In this document: positions 42,103 to 50,306 of the stretch, one piece after another | How the letters are laid out: each line of letters starts with the position of its first letter | How positions within the stretch are numbered: the stretch's first letter is position 1 | DNA from: Anaerolineae bacterium | Lineage (GTDB): Bacteria; Chloroflexota; Anaerolineae; Aggregatilineales; Phototrophicaceae | Length of the DNA: 58,383 bases | Assembly (NCBI GenBank): GCA_013360465.1 | Contig: JABWBO010000047.1 | Coordinates: forward strand, 1 to 58,383 | Reading direction: 5' to 3' | Notes under the pieces: model-generated | Seen by the model: only the letters and a program-made list of their open reading frames with translations | Databases searched by the model: none | Told to the model about the DNA's origin: nothing | Position numbers and translations under genes: made by a program

Positions 42103-44265
42103 TTAGGGTAGACTGATGATGCCTTGTTCTAGCCCGCCGGTGATCACGTGTGTCCACGAATCCAGATCTAAATCTAGGCTCACGAGATCGATCCCTCCCG
42201 CTGATCGCGTTTTGCGGACGAGCATCGCCCGCTGCCCCGCTTCATACAGGTACGCTGACCAGGCATCGAACACGGGGATATTCACGAGCTGCATGACGTG
42301 GTGTTTGAGCTTGGCAATCGCCTGTGCTTCACTCGTGCGGAAGATGAACGTGGTCGCCTTGCCGCCGTAGTTCGGTGTGGCCGCCCAGTCATGCACGAGG
42401 ATGAGCGAGGCGAATCGCGCTTCAGGGAGGTAGTGCAGGTACGGGTGATACATGCCTGAATTGCCCTCCCCGGCGGTGAGTTCAACAGCTGGCGCGTCCG
42501 GCGGCACGACCGAGACCTGATCGCCCTTCGACAGCTTTGCGCGGATCGCTTCCACACCCATTCTGGGACCCGCCATATTGACGTAGATACAGATGCCTTC
42601 GTGAACGGCAAATCCATAGCAGAAGACCTGCCCGGTGATGCTGCCCGTCAGTTCTCCAACATACGCCTGATCGATGCGTGCCGTGCGTCCGTTCGTGAGC
42701 GATGCACCCTGCACTGCGGCGATAGGCTGCGCCTTGACTGAGCGGATCGCAGTTTGCACTGCATCGAGTGGTTCACCGTCGGCAGGTATGGAAACGGGCT
42801 TGAGGATGCGGATCGCTGGTGGTTGCACTTCCTCAGGCGTGGAAATTAGCTCACGCTCCGGTTCAACATCGGTGCTGATTTCCTCAGCGGGCAGCTGCTG
42901 ACCGTATTCAATCATCGTCCGCTTGATCTCGGCATCGGTGGGCGGCAGCACTGCGCCGGGTGGCACAATCGCGCCGCGCACGATCTTGATGCCGGGGATC
43001 GGTTCGTGCGGCGTAAGTTCACGCTCGAATGACCAGCAGATGCCGATCTGCTCGAAGTCCACGTCATAGCTCCAGCCGTGTTTGACATTGTGATGGTAGA
43101 GCTTAACGACTTTCCCGCGTGTCCCCGTTGGGATCGGTTTGCTGTCCGCCGTTTCGAGTTCGTGGCGGGCATAAGCGGTGTCATGCAATGCGAACAGTCG
43201 CGGTGGTGGTTCGACGATAGGAGCAGACTTGATCTGCATCCCCAGAATCGCAGCCGCTTCATCGACCGTGCAGGGTTCGTCATCGGTGAGCGGGACGCTT
43301 TCAACGAGCGCATCGACGGCGGCGACCCGCTCCGCTTCTTCAAACCGCCACTGCTGGTTATAGATCGCGTAGACGGCTCCGTTGTGCTGCAATGCAGTGA
43401 GGAGCGCAGGGAGTGGATTACCGACACGCGACTGCGGTGGGAAGTCGAACACCCAGAGGACTTTCGTCTCTCCGAAGCGGTTGTCCATCGTCGTGCGCGT
43501 GGCGAAGATGCCATTCTCGCCCTTCACGATCACATCGCCGTTCGCCGCGCGCTCTTTGCCGATGATCCGCCCGCCAAAGATTGATAGAAGCGGCGACTCG
43601 TGTTTCTCGTCGGAGGCTTCAGCATCGGACTGCATTTCGCTTGTCACCAGCGCCCGAATCGCGGCGGGCAACTCCGCGCCGATGAAATACCACTGCTTGC
43701 GGCGCGAACTGAAGCGTGCGCCATGCCGCTTGAGCAGTTCCCGATGCGGGTAGGTCTCGCCACTTAACCACCACCACGGTTTCTCGGAGGCACTTCGTTG
43801 GCTTCTCTCTGCTGTAATGCCAGTGACCGCTGTCTCGCGTTCACCCGTCGAAGGCGACGGCGGACGAAAGCCCGTCGGGTCGAAGTTCGGACCGACACGG
43901 TAGCCGGGTTCGGCGTAGTCGGGATGGCTGCTGTCGGGAAACGCCCACCACGTTTTGTCACGCCACAGAAACACGCCGGCGCGATGGCTTTGGCGCGTGA
44001 ATTGTTCCGCCTTTGCCAATTCATCTGCGGTAAGCGTGAGCAAAATATGCCCATGCCGCACGACAACTTCGCTGTCGATCTGCACGTAGCGGTACGATGC
44101 CTGTTTGGGCGATACATCACGCGCCTTCTCACCGTACAGTGCCAGCAGCACGGCGGTGACGGCTGTCGTATACCCAAGCTTGTACGCGCTGACCTGCTTG
44201 CCTGTCTGTGGTGCGGTGACTCTCATTGAGCCGTAAGTGTCCACTGCGACGATATGAGCGTTCAT
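42103..44265 (-). CDS. Unknown 720-aa protein with a DUF5710-like segment
   Basis: The N-terminal region (MNAHIVAVDTYGSMRVTAPQ and on) looks like a repeated beta-domain. At about 167-200, PWWWLSGETYPHRELLKRHG then ARFSSRRKQWYFIG matches the short DUF5710-type element (W.L.G.T......LK..GARW...R.WYF). The C-terminal half has many beta-strand segments and a helical linker. No catalytic motif was recognised. Translation is coupled to the SLOG gene (ATGA, 44262-44265) with GGAG upstream. It is likely a nucleic-acid-handling or anti-defence protein of the plasmid, judged only from context. Confidence 0.5.
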   Translation of the reverse strand: MNAHIVAVDTYGSMRVTAPQTGKQVSAYKLGYTTAVTAVLLALYGEKARDVSPKQASYRYVQIDSEVVVRHGHILLTLTADELAKAEQFTRQSHRAGVFLWRDKTWWAFPDSSHPDYAEPGYRVGPNFDPTGFRPPSPSTGERETAVTGITAERSQRSASEKPWWWLSGETYPHRELLKRHGARFSSRRKQWYFIGAELPAAIRALVTSEMQSDAEASDEKHESPLLSIFGGRIIGKERAANGDVIVKGENGIFATRTTMDNRFGETKVLWVFDFPPQSRVGNPLPALLTALQHNGAVYAIYNQQWRFEEAERVAAVDALVESVPLTDDEPCTVDEAAAILGMQIKSAPIVEPPPRLFALHDTAYARHELETADSKPIPTGTRGKVVKLYHHNVKHGWSYDVDFEQIGICWSFERELTPHEPIPGIKIVRGAIVPPGAVLPPTDAEIKRTMIEYGQQLPAEEISTDVEPERELISTPEEVQPPAIRILKPVSIPADGEPLDAVQTAIRSVKAQPIAAVQGASLTNGRTARIDQAYVGELTGSITGQVFCYGFAVHEGICIYVNMAGPRMGVEAIRAKLSKGDQVSVVPPDAPAVELTAGEGNSGMYHPYLHYLPEARFASLILVHDWAATPNYGGKATTFIFRTSEAQAIAKLKHHVMQLVNIPVFDAWSAYLYEAGQRAMLVRKTRSAGGIDLVSLDLDLDSWTHVITGGLEQGIISLP

Positions 44266-44717
44266 GGCTGTGGACTCCGGTCGAAGTTGATGAGATGTGC
44301 TTCTTTGCCGCGCTGCACCGCGTACTCGTATCCTTGCTTTGTGCCGGGACTGTCACCATTCCACACGAACAGACAGTGCTGCGCGTTGTCCACCATCCAG
44401 CGATCACGTGCCGTGTAGCCGCCGAGCAGATCGCCGCCTGCACTGCGATACAGATCGCGCGTGACCTTGATATAGCTCCCATGCTTGCAGCCGTAGTTGC
44501 GCGGGAAGTTGGCGATTCCGGCAACGATTACCTTCGCCTTGAGACGGCGGCATTCCTGCACCACCGCCATATCCACGCCTTTGGGATTGTCGCCCACGAG
44601 GATTGTCCAGCCGAGCTGGTGGGCGCGCTGGACCGCGCGTCGCGCGTAAACAAGCATCTCGCGAGTCGCATTGCGACTGCCTGCGATCATCAAGTGCGTA
44701 GTCGTCTGAACATGCAT
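44262..44717 (-). CDS. SLOG-superfamily (YspA/DUF2493-like) nucleotide-binding protein
   Basis: A 151-aa protein from ATG 44717, preceded by GAGGAGGTG; an open frame to 44936 extends upstream without a ribosome site and through a terminator-like leader. It opens THLMIAGSRNATREMLVYAR, followed by LGWTILVGDNPKGVDMAVVQ (G-D-N-P-x-G-V-D typical of the SLOG ligand loop), then ECRRLKAKVIVAGIANFPRN and a late GTKQGYEYAVQRGK. SLOG proteins bind nucleotide-derived ligands and act as sensors or effectors. It is the first gene of the - strand operon at 37.3-44.7 kb. Confidence 0.7.
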   Translation of the reverse strand: MHVQTTTHLMIAGSRNATREMLVYARRAVQRAHQLGWTILVGDNPKGVDMAVVQECRRLKAKVIVAGIANFPRNYGCKHGSYIKVTRDLYRSAGGDLLGGYTARDRWMVDNAQHCLFVWNGDSPGTKQGYEYAVQRGKEAHLINFDRSPQP

Positions 44718-44754
44718 AAGCACCTCCTCGAGAAGTGCACCAGGTCGGGAAATG

Positions 44755-44797
44755 AAAAACGCGCCACCTCTCAGCCTGTGAAGCTGAGAAGCAGCGC
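44755..44797 (-). terminator. Possible attenuator/terminator in the leader of the SLOG operon
   Basis: On the - strand a stem built from GCTTCTCAGC (complement of 44783-44792) and GCTGAGA (complement of 44769-44775), closed by GCGC pairs, is followed by GTTTTTC. It precedes the SLOG gene start (44717) by about 40 bp. The arrangement is that of a conditional terminator, but no competing structure was worked out. Confidence 0.4.
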
Positions 44798-45122
44798 GGA
44801 GAAAAATCCGTCGTATACGCCCATCACCATAGATTGCCGCCTGGATGCGCTCCATCCTGCCGTGTAGCAGAGACAAAACGTTGACCTTTCCGGTGGCACA
44901 GCTTCTTGTGTGCGCCGAAGGCGCTCGCTGTCCCATCCACGACGGTGTACGGGTTCCGAACCGAATTATTCGGGGACGTTTGATACAGTCAGTGCAGCGC
45001 GAGCAGCTGTAGGAGTTCGTCGGCGTTATACGCCGGGCAGTTTTACAGCGCCGTCCTTTCGATCCGGCGCAGCCTAAGCACGAAACATCCGTCTGCTCGA
45101 TACACCGCTGTATTTTTGGTAA

Positions 45123-45307
45123 GGTGCGACTTTCGCAAACGCCTGTAGCACATCTGGGCGCTTACCAGCACCCGAAGGGCGACCGGAGGGCGGTTGAGCG
45201 AAGCGGCACAAGCCCAAACCGCCCTCCGAGTCGAAGCCGCAGCGATGCACAGCATCGACCGGCTTTGCTGGTGGGCTGATGTGCCACATTGCGAATGAAG
45301 TCGCACC
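45123..45307. other. Structured intergenic element C (185 nt)
   Basis: Closing arms GGTGCGACTTTCGCAA (45123-45138) and TTGCGAATGAAGTCGCACC (45289-45307) pair with one 3-nt bulge on the right side. Further in, TGTAGCACATC pairs with GATGTGCCACA (one mismatch) and ACCAGC with GCTGGT. At the tip are two hairpins, GGAGGGCGGTT/AACCGCCCTCC and CGATGC/GCATCG. The first encloses GAGCGAAGC and GGCACAAGCC. The surrounding 44718-45515 has no other supported gene. Confidence 0.6.
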
Positions 45308-45515
45308 TCAAAAATCAGTGACGAAGCAGGCTGGTATCGTTGTGATGCCCTAATGGAGAAACCATTTCAAGTTGTCGTCATCAGTCGTGAATATTGAACT
45401 CGTTCATCGGCTCGAAAAGCGACAAATTTGGTTCATTTCTTCATAAGGAAGACGCATACAGACAGGCGCTCATCCTTGGGAAATGATATAGTTGGTTCTG
45501 TGGTTGAAGCATAAG

Positions 45516-46463
45516 ATGAGGAATTGGTTACGGAACTTGCAATATAGATCTGTCCATAGAATAGCCAACCCCATTAGCAGAATTGCCATTGGAACTTGGT
45601 TTTTTGGCGATAGAGTCGCCAAGAACGATGCCTTAGATTGCTTGGCGTGTGCAGTTGACAGTGGTATCAATCATATTGACACCGCAGATGTGTACGCCCG
45701 GGGAGAAGCACAGAGCATTGTTGGAGAATTTCTGAAAAGTCAATCGAGATCTAGTCTTTTCGTAAGCTCTAAGTGTTACTTTCCGACTGGCGGTGCTCAA
45801 CACGAAAGAGGTTTATCACGTGAACATATACTGGCCTCAGTCAACGAATCTTTAAGGAGATTGAATACCGACTACCTCGATATATTATACTGCCACCGTT
45901 TTGATGTAGAAACACCTTTGGAAGAGACTATACAAGTTTTGAATGAACTGACCGACCAAGGGAAAATTCGATATTGGGGTACCAGCATGTGGAAACCCAG
46001 TAATATCAGCGCGGCGCTTGAAATTTGTGGATCCAATCGCCCGTTGTTTGAGCAGTCATTGTACAATCTTCTCGAACGCCAGGTCGTTGAACCCGTTTTA
46101 TACAATTTCCTACTGCGTGAGAAAATCGGTTTAGTTGCTTGGAGCCCATTGTGTGGTGGGATTCTATCCGGGAAGTACTTGAACCATATTCCAGCTAACA
46201 GTCGTGTCACCTATATGCCGCAACTACTCGATCAGATTGAAAGAACTCGAACAATTGTTGATCGACTCAATGTTCTAGCCCATCAAATCGGATATGAGGC
46301 AAATCATCTCAGCTTGGCTTGGTTGCTCAACAAGCCACACCTAGCGGGATTAGTAATTGGATGCTCCAGCAAAGAACAGCTTGTAAGCAACTTGCATGCT
46401 GTTGAGTTGCCCTATACAGACTCGCTCGATGAGAAAGTATCGCAGATCATCACTCCGGACTGA
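45516..46463 (+). CDS. Aldo/keto reductase
   Basis: A 315-aa protein from ATG 45516. The AKR catalytic tetrad is complete: D55 and Y60 (HIDTADVYARGEAQ), K86 (FVSSKCYFP) and H127 (ILYCHRFD). Strand and helix order of the TIM barrel is present (GLSREHILASVNESLRRLNT, VLNELTDQGKIRYWGTSMWK, LAWLLNKPHLAGLVIGCSSK). Family members use NADPH to reduce aldehydes or ketones, and the KCNAB-like type is closest. It is convergent with the oxygenase gene, and their 3' ends overlap by 14 bp. Low GC places it with the adjacent peptide cluster, where it could reduce a modified residue or a carbonyl precursor; the substrate is unknown. Confidence 0.85.
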   Translation: MRNWLRNLQYRSVHRIANPISRIAIGTWFFGDRVAKNDALDCLACAVDSGINHIDTADVYARGEAQSIVGEFLKSQSRSSLFVSSKCYFPTGGAQHERGLSREHILASVNESLRRLNTDYLDILYCHRFDVETPLEETIQVLNELTDQGKIRYWGTSMWKPSNISAALEICGSNRPLFEQSLYNLLERQVVEPVLYNFLLREKIGLVAWSPLCGGILSGKYLNHIPANSRVTYMPQLLDQIERTRTIVDRLNVLAHQIGYEANHLSLAWLLNKPHLAGLVIGCSSKEQLVSNLHAVELPYTDSLDEKVSQIITPD

Positions 46464-47649
46464 TAACGCCAGCATTTATCAAAGTAGTAATGAAATACAG
46501 TTGGTCTTCCCAGGTGAGATGAGGTAGAACATGGATAGGAAATGCTTCGTCACAACTCAACAAGAAGGCTGCGGCAGCGGCAAAACGTTCGTCAAAGGTT
46601 ATCTTCAACCCTCCATTTGAAATGAGAACACCTTCTTCTGTCTGAATAACGTCAAGCGGGTTATTCAACCGTTTTCGTATCAAGGTTTCCGGCTTTAGAC
46701 TGGGAACGGATTCGAGATTTAGCAGAACACCTTCGAACTGCGCTCTTCTGCTTGCGATATGGCGTCCACTGATATTTTCCAAAATAGCTGATGAATCTCG
46801 CGCAATTGCAATGAACTGTTCGGCGAGAGTTTCGAAAAGTAACTCTGAAACTTCGTTCATTTTTCGGGTTTTGAGATCGCTCAATGTTATTGACTGACGA
46901 AAGCGACTATCTTCCCGACATATTCGAAGAGTTTCTTGGAAGAAGTCGAACCAAGTATAAGTATAGATTCCGAGTGTAACATGCAACGACGTTTCGTCCG
47001 ATGTGGACGCTTCGTGAACCATTCCCCTAGGAATATATAGAAAGTCTCCAGATTCCAGCACCACCGAGGTAGTTGGAGAACTCATGTGACCAGTGCCAAC
47101 TCTTTGGTGATAGGGGGTGGATTCATCTGGAACACCAACCGGAGTATCAAAAAGGTGCCAACATTTCTTACCATAGATTTGCAAGACAAATACATCATGC
47201 GTATCGTAATGTCGGGAAAAACCCTGTGCATTACGGGGGGTAAGGTATACATTCGCTTGTACACGGGCAAATAGTTCTTGTTCTAGTGACCCGCAGAGTA
47301 CCGATAGGTGCTTATTTCGTCTGTTGAGAGCCTCAATAACTATAGTGGCTCCTTCACTATAATATTTTATAGCCTTTCGAACATCAATCACACGCGAACT
47401 AGTTCTGTTGCCCCAAGTAATGGAAGATGTGTAATCTTTTGGTTCAAGTTGTTCCCCATCTTTGACAATACGGAAATGCCCCTCCAGTGGTTCTGTGGTA
47501 GTAAGTAGGGTATCAATATCGGTAAGCGTCAAAAGATCGCGATAATAGTCTACGGCATTACGCTTAACGATTAATTCCTGTTGCTGCCAATATGTATCTA
47601 GGAAGACATCAATGGAGTTAGGTTGAATTAAATCACGCAAGTTGAGCAT
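46450..47649 (-). CDS. JmjC/cupin-type 2-oxoglutarate/Fe(II) oxygenase (ROXA-like)
   Basis: A 399-aa protein. ATG 47649 is preferred over TTG 47670. The metal site H147-x-D149 lies in SRHYDTHDVFVLQIYGKKCW and the third ligand H212 in YIPRGMVHEA, the pattern of cupin_4/JmjC oxygenases. The C-terminal about 150 residues (FERFAAAAAFLLSCDEAF-type winged-helix region) match the dimerisation and wing domains of ribosomal oxygenase ROXA. Such enzymes hydroxylate Arg or His of peptides. It is the last gene of the - strand operon after the two precursor peptides, which suggests that it hydroxylates the core residues. Confidence 0.82.
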   Translation of the reverse strand: MLNLRDLIQPNSIDVFLDTYWQQQELIVKRNAVDYYRDLLTLTDIDTLLTTTEPLEGHFRIVKDGEQLEPKDYTSSITWGNRTSSRVIDVRKAIKYYSEGATIVIEALNRRNKHLSVLCGSLEQELFARVQANVYLTPRNAQGFSRHYDTHDVFVLQIYGKKCWHLFDTPVGVPDESTPYHQRVGTGHMSSPTTSVVLESGDFLYIPRGMVHEASTSDETSLHVTLGIYTYTWFDFFQETLRICREDSRFRQSITLSDLKTRKMNEVSELLFETLAEQFIAIARDSSAILENISGRHIASRRAQFEGVLLNLESVPSLKPETLIRKRLNNPLDVIQTEEGVLISNGGLKITFDERFAAAAAFLLSCDEAFPIHVLPHLTWEDQLYFITTLINAGVISPE

Positions 47650-47765
47650 GGGCTTCCGCAGTCTTTTCAAACTTCTAGTACGAACAATTACAAGATGAGA
47701 TCTCCTGTTCAGGCAACCTCATCTTGTAATGGTCATGCCTAAGTTAGATTGCTCCGATTGAATAC

Positions 47766-47933
47766 CTAGTTAGTATCGATGTAAGAGGTGTTGTCCGTTG
47801 TGTATGAATGCTCCGCCTGCACTTCGGCACCCTCAGCGTCGATGGATGCAATCATCTTGAGCTTTTTAAGTGTTTCGGCGTAAGTGTCCTTTGTTTGACT
47901 GTTGTCACTAACGGGCAAATTGTTAGTCTGCAT
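47766..47933 (-). CDS. Precursor-like peptide A (55 aa), candidate RiPP substrate
   Basis: The small gene from ATG 47933 to TAG 47766 has AAAGGAG about 10 bp upstream. The peptide begins MQTNNLPVSDNSQTKDTYAE and continues TLKKLKMIASIDAEGAEVQA, then EHSYTTDNTSYIDTN. The segment SQxxDxYAxTLxxxKxxAxID is shared with peptide B, which otherwise differs. The C-terminal 15 residues are rich in Tyr, Thr, Ser, Asp and Asn and hold one HxYT unit, as expected for a core peptide. Position between peptide B and the oxygenase gene, downstream of the radical SAM gene, fits a substrate. No homologue recognised. Confidence 0.7.
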   Translation of the reverse strand: MQTNNLPVSDNSQTKDTYAETLKKLKMIASIDAEGAEVQAEHSYTTDNTSYIDTN

Positions 47934-48015
47934 GTGTGCTACTCCTTTAGATTATCATTGGCCCCGAATGAGCACAATGTACATGCCTTCAATCATATGC
48001 AGTGGCGTGCGAAGG

Positions 48016-48219
48016 TTAGTTGGAAGTATAGGAATGTGAAGGGCTATAAGCGTGTGGATCGTCTGCATAGGGACTATCATTGTACGTGTAGTCGTGATCC
48101 GCCGGCATTCTTTCGTTCTTGTCATCGATAAACGCAAGTGATTTGAACCATTCAAGCGTTTTAGCGTAGGGGTCACGTCTTTGACTCCTGATAGGGGCAA
48201 GCAGTATGTTGTTGTTCAC
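48016..48219 (-). CDS. Precursor-like peptide B (67 aa), candidate RiPP substrate
   Basis: GTG 48219 has AAAGGAAT 7 bp upstream. The peptide runs MNNNILLAPIRSQRRDPYAK then TLEWFKSLAFIDDKNERMPA and DHDYTYNDSPYADDPHAYSP, ending SHSYTSN. The leader-like DxYAxTLxxxKxxAxID segment matches peptide A residue by residue. The C-terminal part has three H-x-Y units (HDYT, HAYS, HSYT). The aligned pair DHDYTYNDSPYAD / EHSYTTDNTSYID is also conserved, so core chemistry is probably shared. It lies 41 bp after the radical SAM gene, in the same operon. Confidence 0.72.
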   Translation of the reverse strand: MNNNILLAPIRSQRRDPYAKTLEWFKSLAFIDDKNERMPADHDYTYNDSPYADDPHAYSPSHSYTSN

Positions 48220-48259
48220 CTACTATTCCTTTCCTCTCACCATTGGTTCGCCAAGCTTT

Positions 48260-49396
48260 CTAAATGGAGAGCAATTGCCATTCATTCGTAAGGTTATTCG
48301 CCTCGATGTAGGAACCTAGACTCTCGTATGCATGGGCGAAGAGCATCTGACGCGCTTCACATTGACTCTCTTTGGAACCGTTATCCCCTAGTACTATATA
48401 GGCAGGACATCCACCATGACAGATAGAATACCACTTGCACTCTCGGCAATTGACGCGATATCTCTCTAGCTCATCAGTATGATTTTGCGCTTGGGATCCC
48501 TGAATGATTCTGTCGTAGTTTTCACTCAGGACATTGCCAAATTTCTTGCCAGTTTGACCAACATAGCGACCACACGGATAAATGCTACCGTCAAAATCCA
48601 GAGCGACAATCTGATGACAGGCACCGGCATACTGGCAAACGGACAGTCGGCGACGCAACAACCCAGCATGTACGATATCAAACGTTCTTATGGACACGTC
48701 GTATTTGCCTGAACGCCACACATCATATGATTTGACGAGAAACTTTCCATACGACGTATCAGATACGGACGGGGGTAATAAGTGATTGCGATCCTCTGAA
48801 ACTACGGTGCATGGAAGAAAATCAATGCGCTTGATACCTAGTGAGGCAAAGTTGGCAATTATCTCTTCTTCATGTCCAACTGAGTCTTCAGTGACGACAG
48901 CGAGCGCACTAATGTCTACTTCATGTTCCAGTAGGAGTTCTATACCTTTCATTACACGTCTTGATGATCCTCGTCCAGAAATTGACTGACGATGTTTATC
49001 TTGAAGCCATTCCGGACCATCCAAGGACACACCGACACGGAAATCGTTGGATTTAAAGAACTCTATCCACTGAGCGTTGATTAGCGTAGCATTTGTTTGA
49101 ATAACATTGGAAATGCGCTGTCCTGGTCGAACGTGCTCTCTCTGCAATTGAATAGCGTGCTGGTAGAAGTCAATACCGGCAAGAAGTGGTTCGCCACCAT
49201 GCCAGTCAAAACGCGCAAAAGAACCACTATATTCAAGAAATTCTGGCACAAATCGATCCAGAACTTCCGCAGAGAGTATCTGCAATGCACCAACATCAAA
49301 TGGACGTGAATGATTAATATAGCAATAATTACAACGCAAGTTACATGCTTTAACCGTCTCAACTATTACTTCGTGTGGATAATTGACTTTAATCAT
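48260..49396 (-). CDS. Radical SAM/SPASM peptide maturase
   Basis: A 378-aa protein. The radical SAM cluster site is C18-x3-C22-x2-C25 (KACNLRCNYCYINHS). WHGGEPLLAG at about 65-74 binds SAM, and VSLDGPE near 123 follows. The C-terminal SPASM domain has C254, C260, C275, C317, C320, C326, C330 and C346 (ACHQIVALDFDGSIYPCGR, NCRECKWYSICHGGCPAY), enough for two auxiliary Fe-S clusters. SPASM enzymes install C-C, C-S or C-O crosslinks or epimerise residues in ribosomal peptides. It overlaps the kinase-like gene by 8 bp and directly precedes the two precursor genes, the standard RiPP arrangement. Confidence 0.92.
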   Translation of the reverse strand: MIKVNYPHEVIVETVKACNLRCNYCYINHSRPFDVGALQILSAEVLDRFVPEFLEYSGSFARFDWHGGEPLLAGIDFYQHAIQLQREHVRPGQRISNVIQTNATLINAQWIEFFKSNDFRVGVSLDGPEWLQDKHRQSISGRGSSRRVMKGIELLLEHEVDISALAVVTEDSVGHEEEIIANFASLGIKRIDFLPCTVVSEDRNHLLPPSVSDTSYGKFLVKSYDVWRSGKYDVSIRTFDIVHAGLLRRRLSVCQYAGACHQIVALDFDGSIYPCGRYVGQTGKKFGNVLSENYDRIIQGSQAQNHTDELERYRVNCRECKWYSICHGGCPAYIVLGDNGSKESQCEARQMLFAHAYESLGSYIEANNLTNEWQLLSI

Positions 49397-50261
49397 TCAC
49401 ATACCCCAATTGATTTCTAACAATCCGTTCAATATGTGCAGCTGCTGTGCGAACGACTTCGTCCGGCATAGCGGAACCATCTAGTACGACAATTCTACTG
49501 TCGTTCTTACATAGGATTTCATACACTCGAGCAACCTGCTGTAGCTTAGAGAGATTCTTGAAGACATTTGGTCTTTCTACATTGCGGCGACCATTTGCAG
49601 TTTCGAGCGATACATCAATTACGATTGGCAGATCAGGAAATCTAACTAAAGTATTTGCAGTGAATACATTGTAGAAATACAGAAGATCGTCTACATCGTT
49701 TTGAAGATCAAACAGTCTCGCGCCTGCACTTGTGATTGGTGAGAGTAAATACCTATCAAAGACAACCACGGGATAGTCTTCAGGGACGAACGTTGTGTGG
49801 AGTAGCGCAAGCTCGGAAAGACAGATTATCAACTCTACCAGTACGTGTTGTTGATGTGTCGTAAAGATGCGTTCAAATAATTCTGAAAATACAAGGAAAC
49901 GCCTGTGTTTCCGTAGTTCTGCTGCTAAACACACTTTATAAGGCAAGCTTTTAGGCAACTTGGAAATGCAGCTAGATTTCCCTGCTCCGTTAATTCCATC
50001 AAAAGACACAAACACCGCGTCATGAATAGACTTAACAGAAGACGGCAAGCTAACTGTCTTTAAAAAAGCCAAGCATTCAGAAAGAGTTATAGCTTGTTTG
50101 GCATCTTGTTGATAAAAGTGTTCAGCTAGGAGGAGAAGTTCATAGGCGTGACGATGTCGTGAACGGATTAAGTCTAGTTGGGTACTAAAAATCTCACTTT
50201 CATAACTTGGGCACAAATCTTGCAGAAGCTTCAAAGTATTGTCCAAGGAGTCTGAATACAC
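49389..50261 (-). CDS. P-loop kinase-like protein (thymidylate-kinase-like)
   Basis: A 290-aa protein from GTG 50261. Walker A GINGAGKS lies at residues 89-96 within FVSFDGINGAGKSSCIS, very like thymidylate kinase (FIxxEGxxGAGKST). VVVFDRYLLSPITSAG is the DRY-type segment of that family, and IVIDVSLETANGRR continues the fold. The 85-residue N-terminal extension is unassigned. dTMP-kinase-like proteins in peptide clusters may phosphorylate other substrates, such as hydroxylated residues or a nucleotide cofactor. It overlaps the radical SAM gene by 8 bp. The true substrate is not deducible. Confidence 0.7.
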   Translation of the reverse strand: MYSDSLDNTLKLLQDLCPSYESEIFSTQLDLIRSRHRHAYELLLLAEHFYQQDAKQAITLSECLAFLKTVSLPSSVKSIHDAVFVSFDGINGAGKSSCISKLPKSLPYKVCLAAELRKHRRFLVFSELFERIFTTHQQHVLVELIICLSELALLHTTFVPEDYPVVVFDRYLLSPITSAGARLFDLQNDVDDLLYFYNVFTANTLVRFPDLPIVIDVSLETANGRRNVERPNVFKNLSKLQQVARVYEILCKNDSRIVVLDGSAMPDEVVRTAAAHIERIVRNQLGYVND

Positions 50262-50306
50262 TGATCAAGATAGCGCATTTAATACATACATGAAAAGTGA
50301 CAAATA

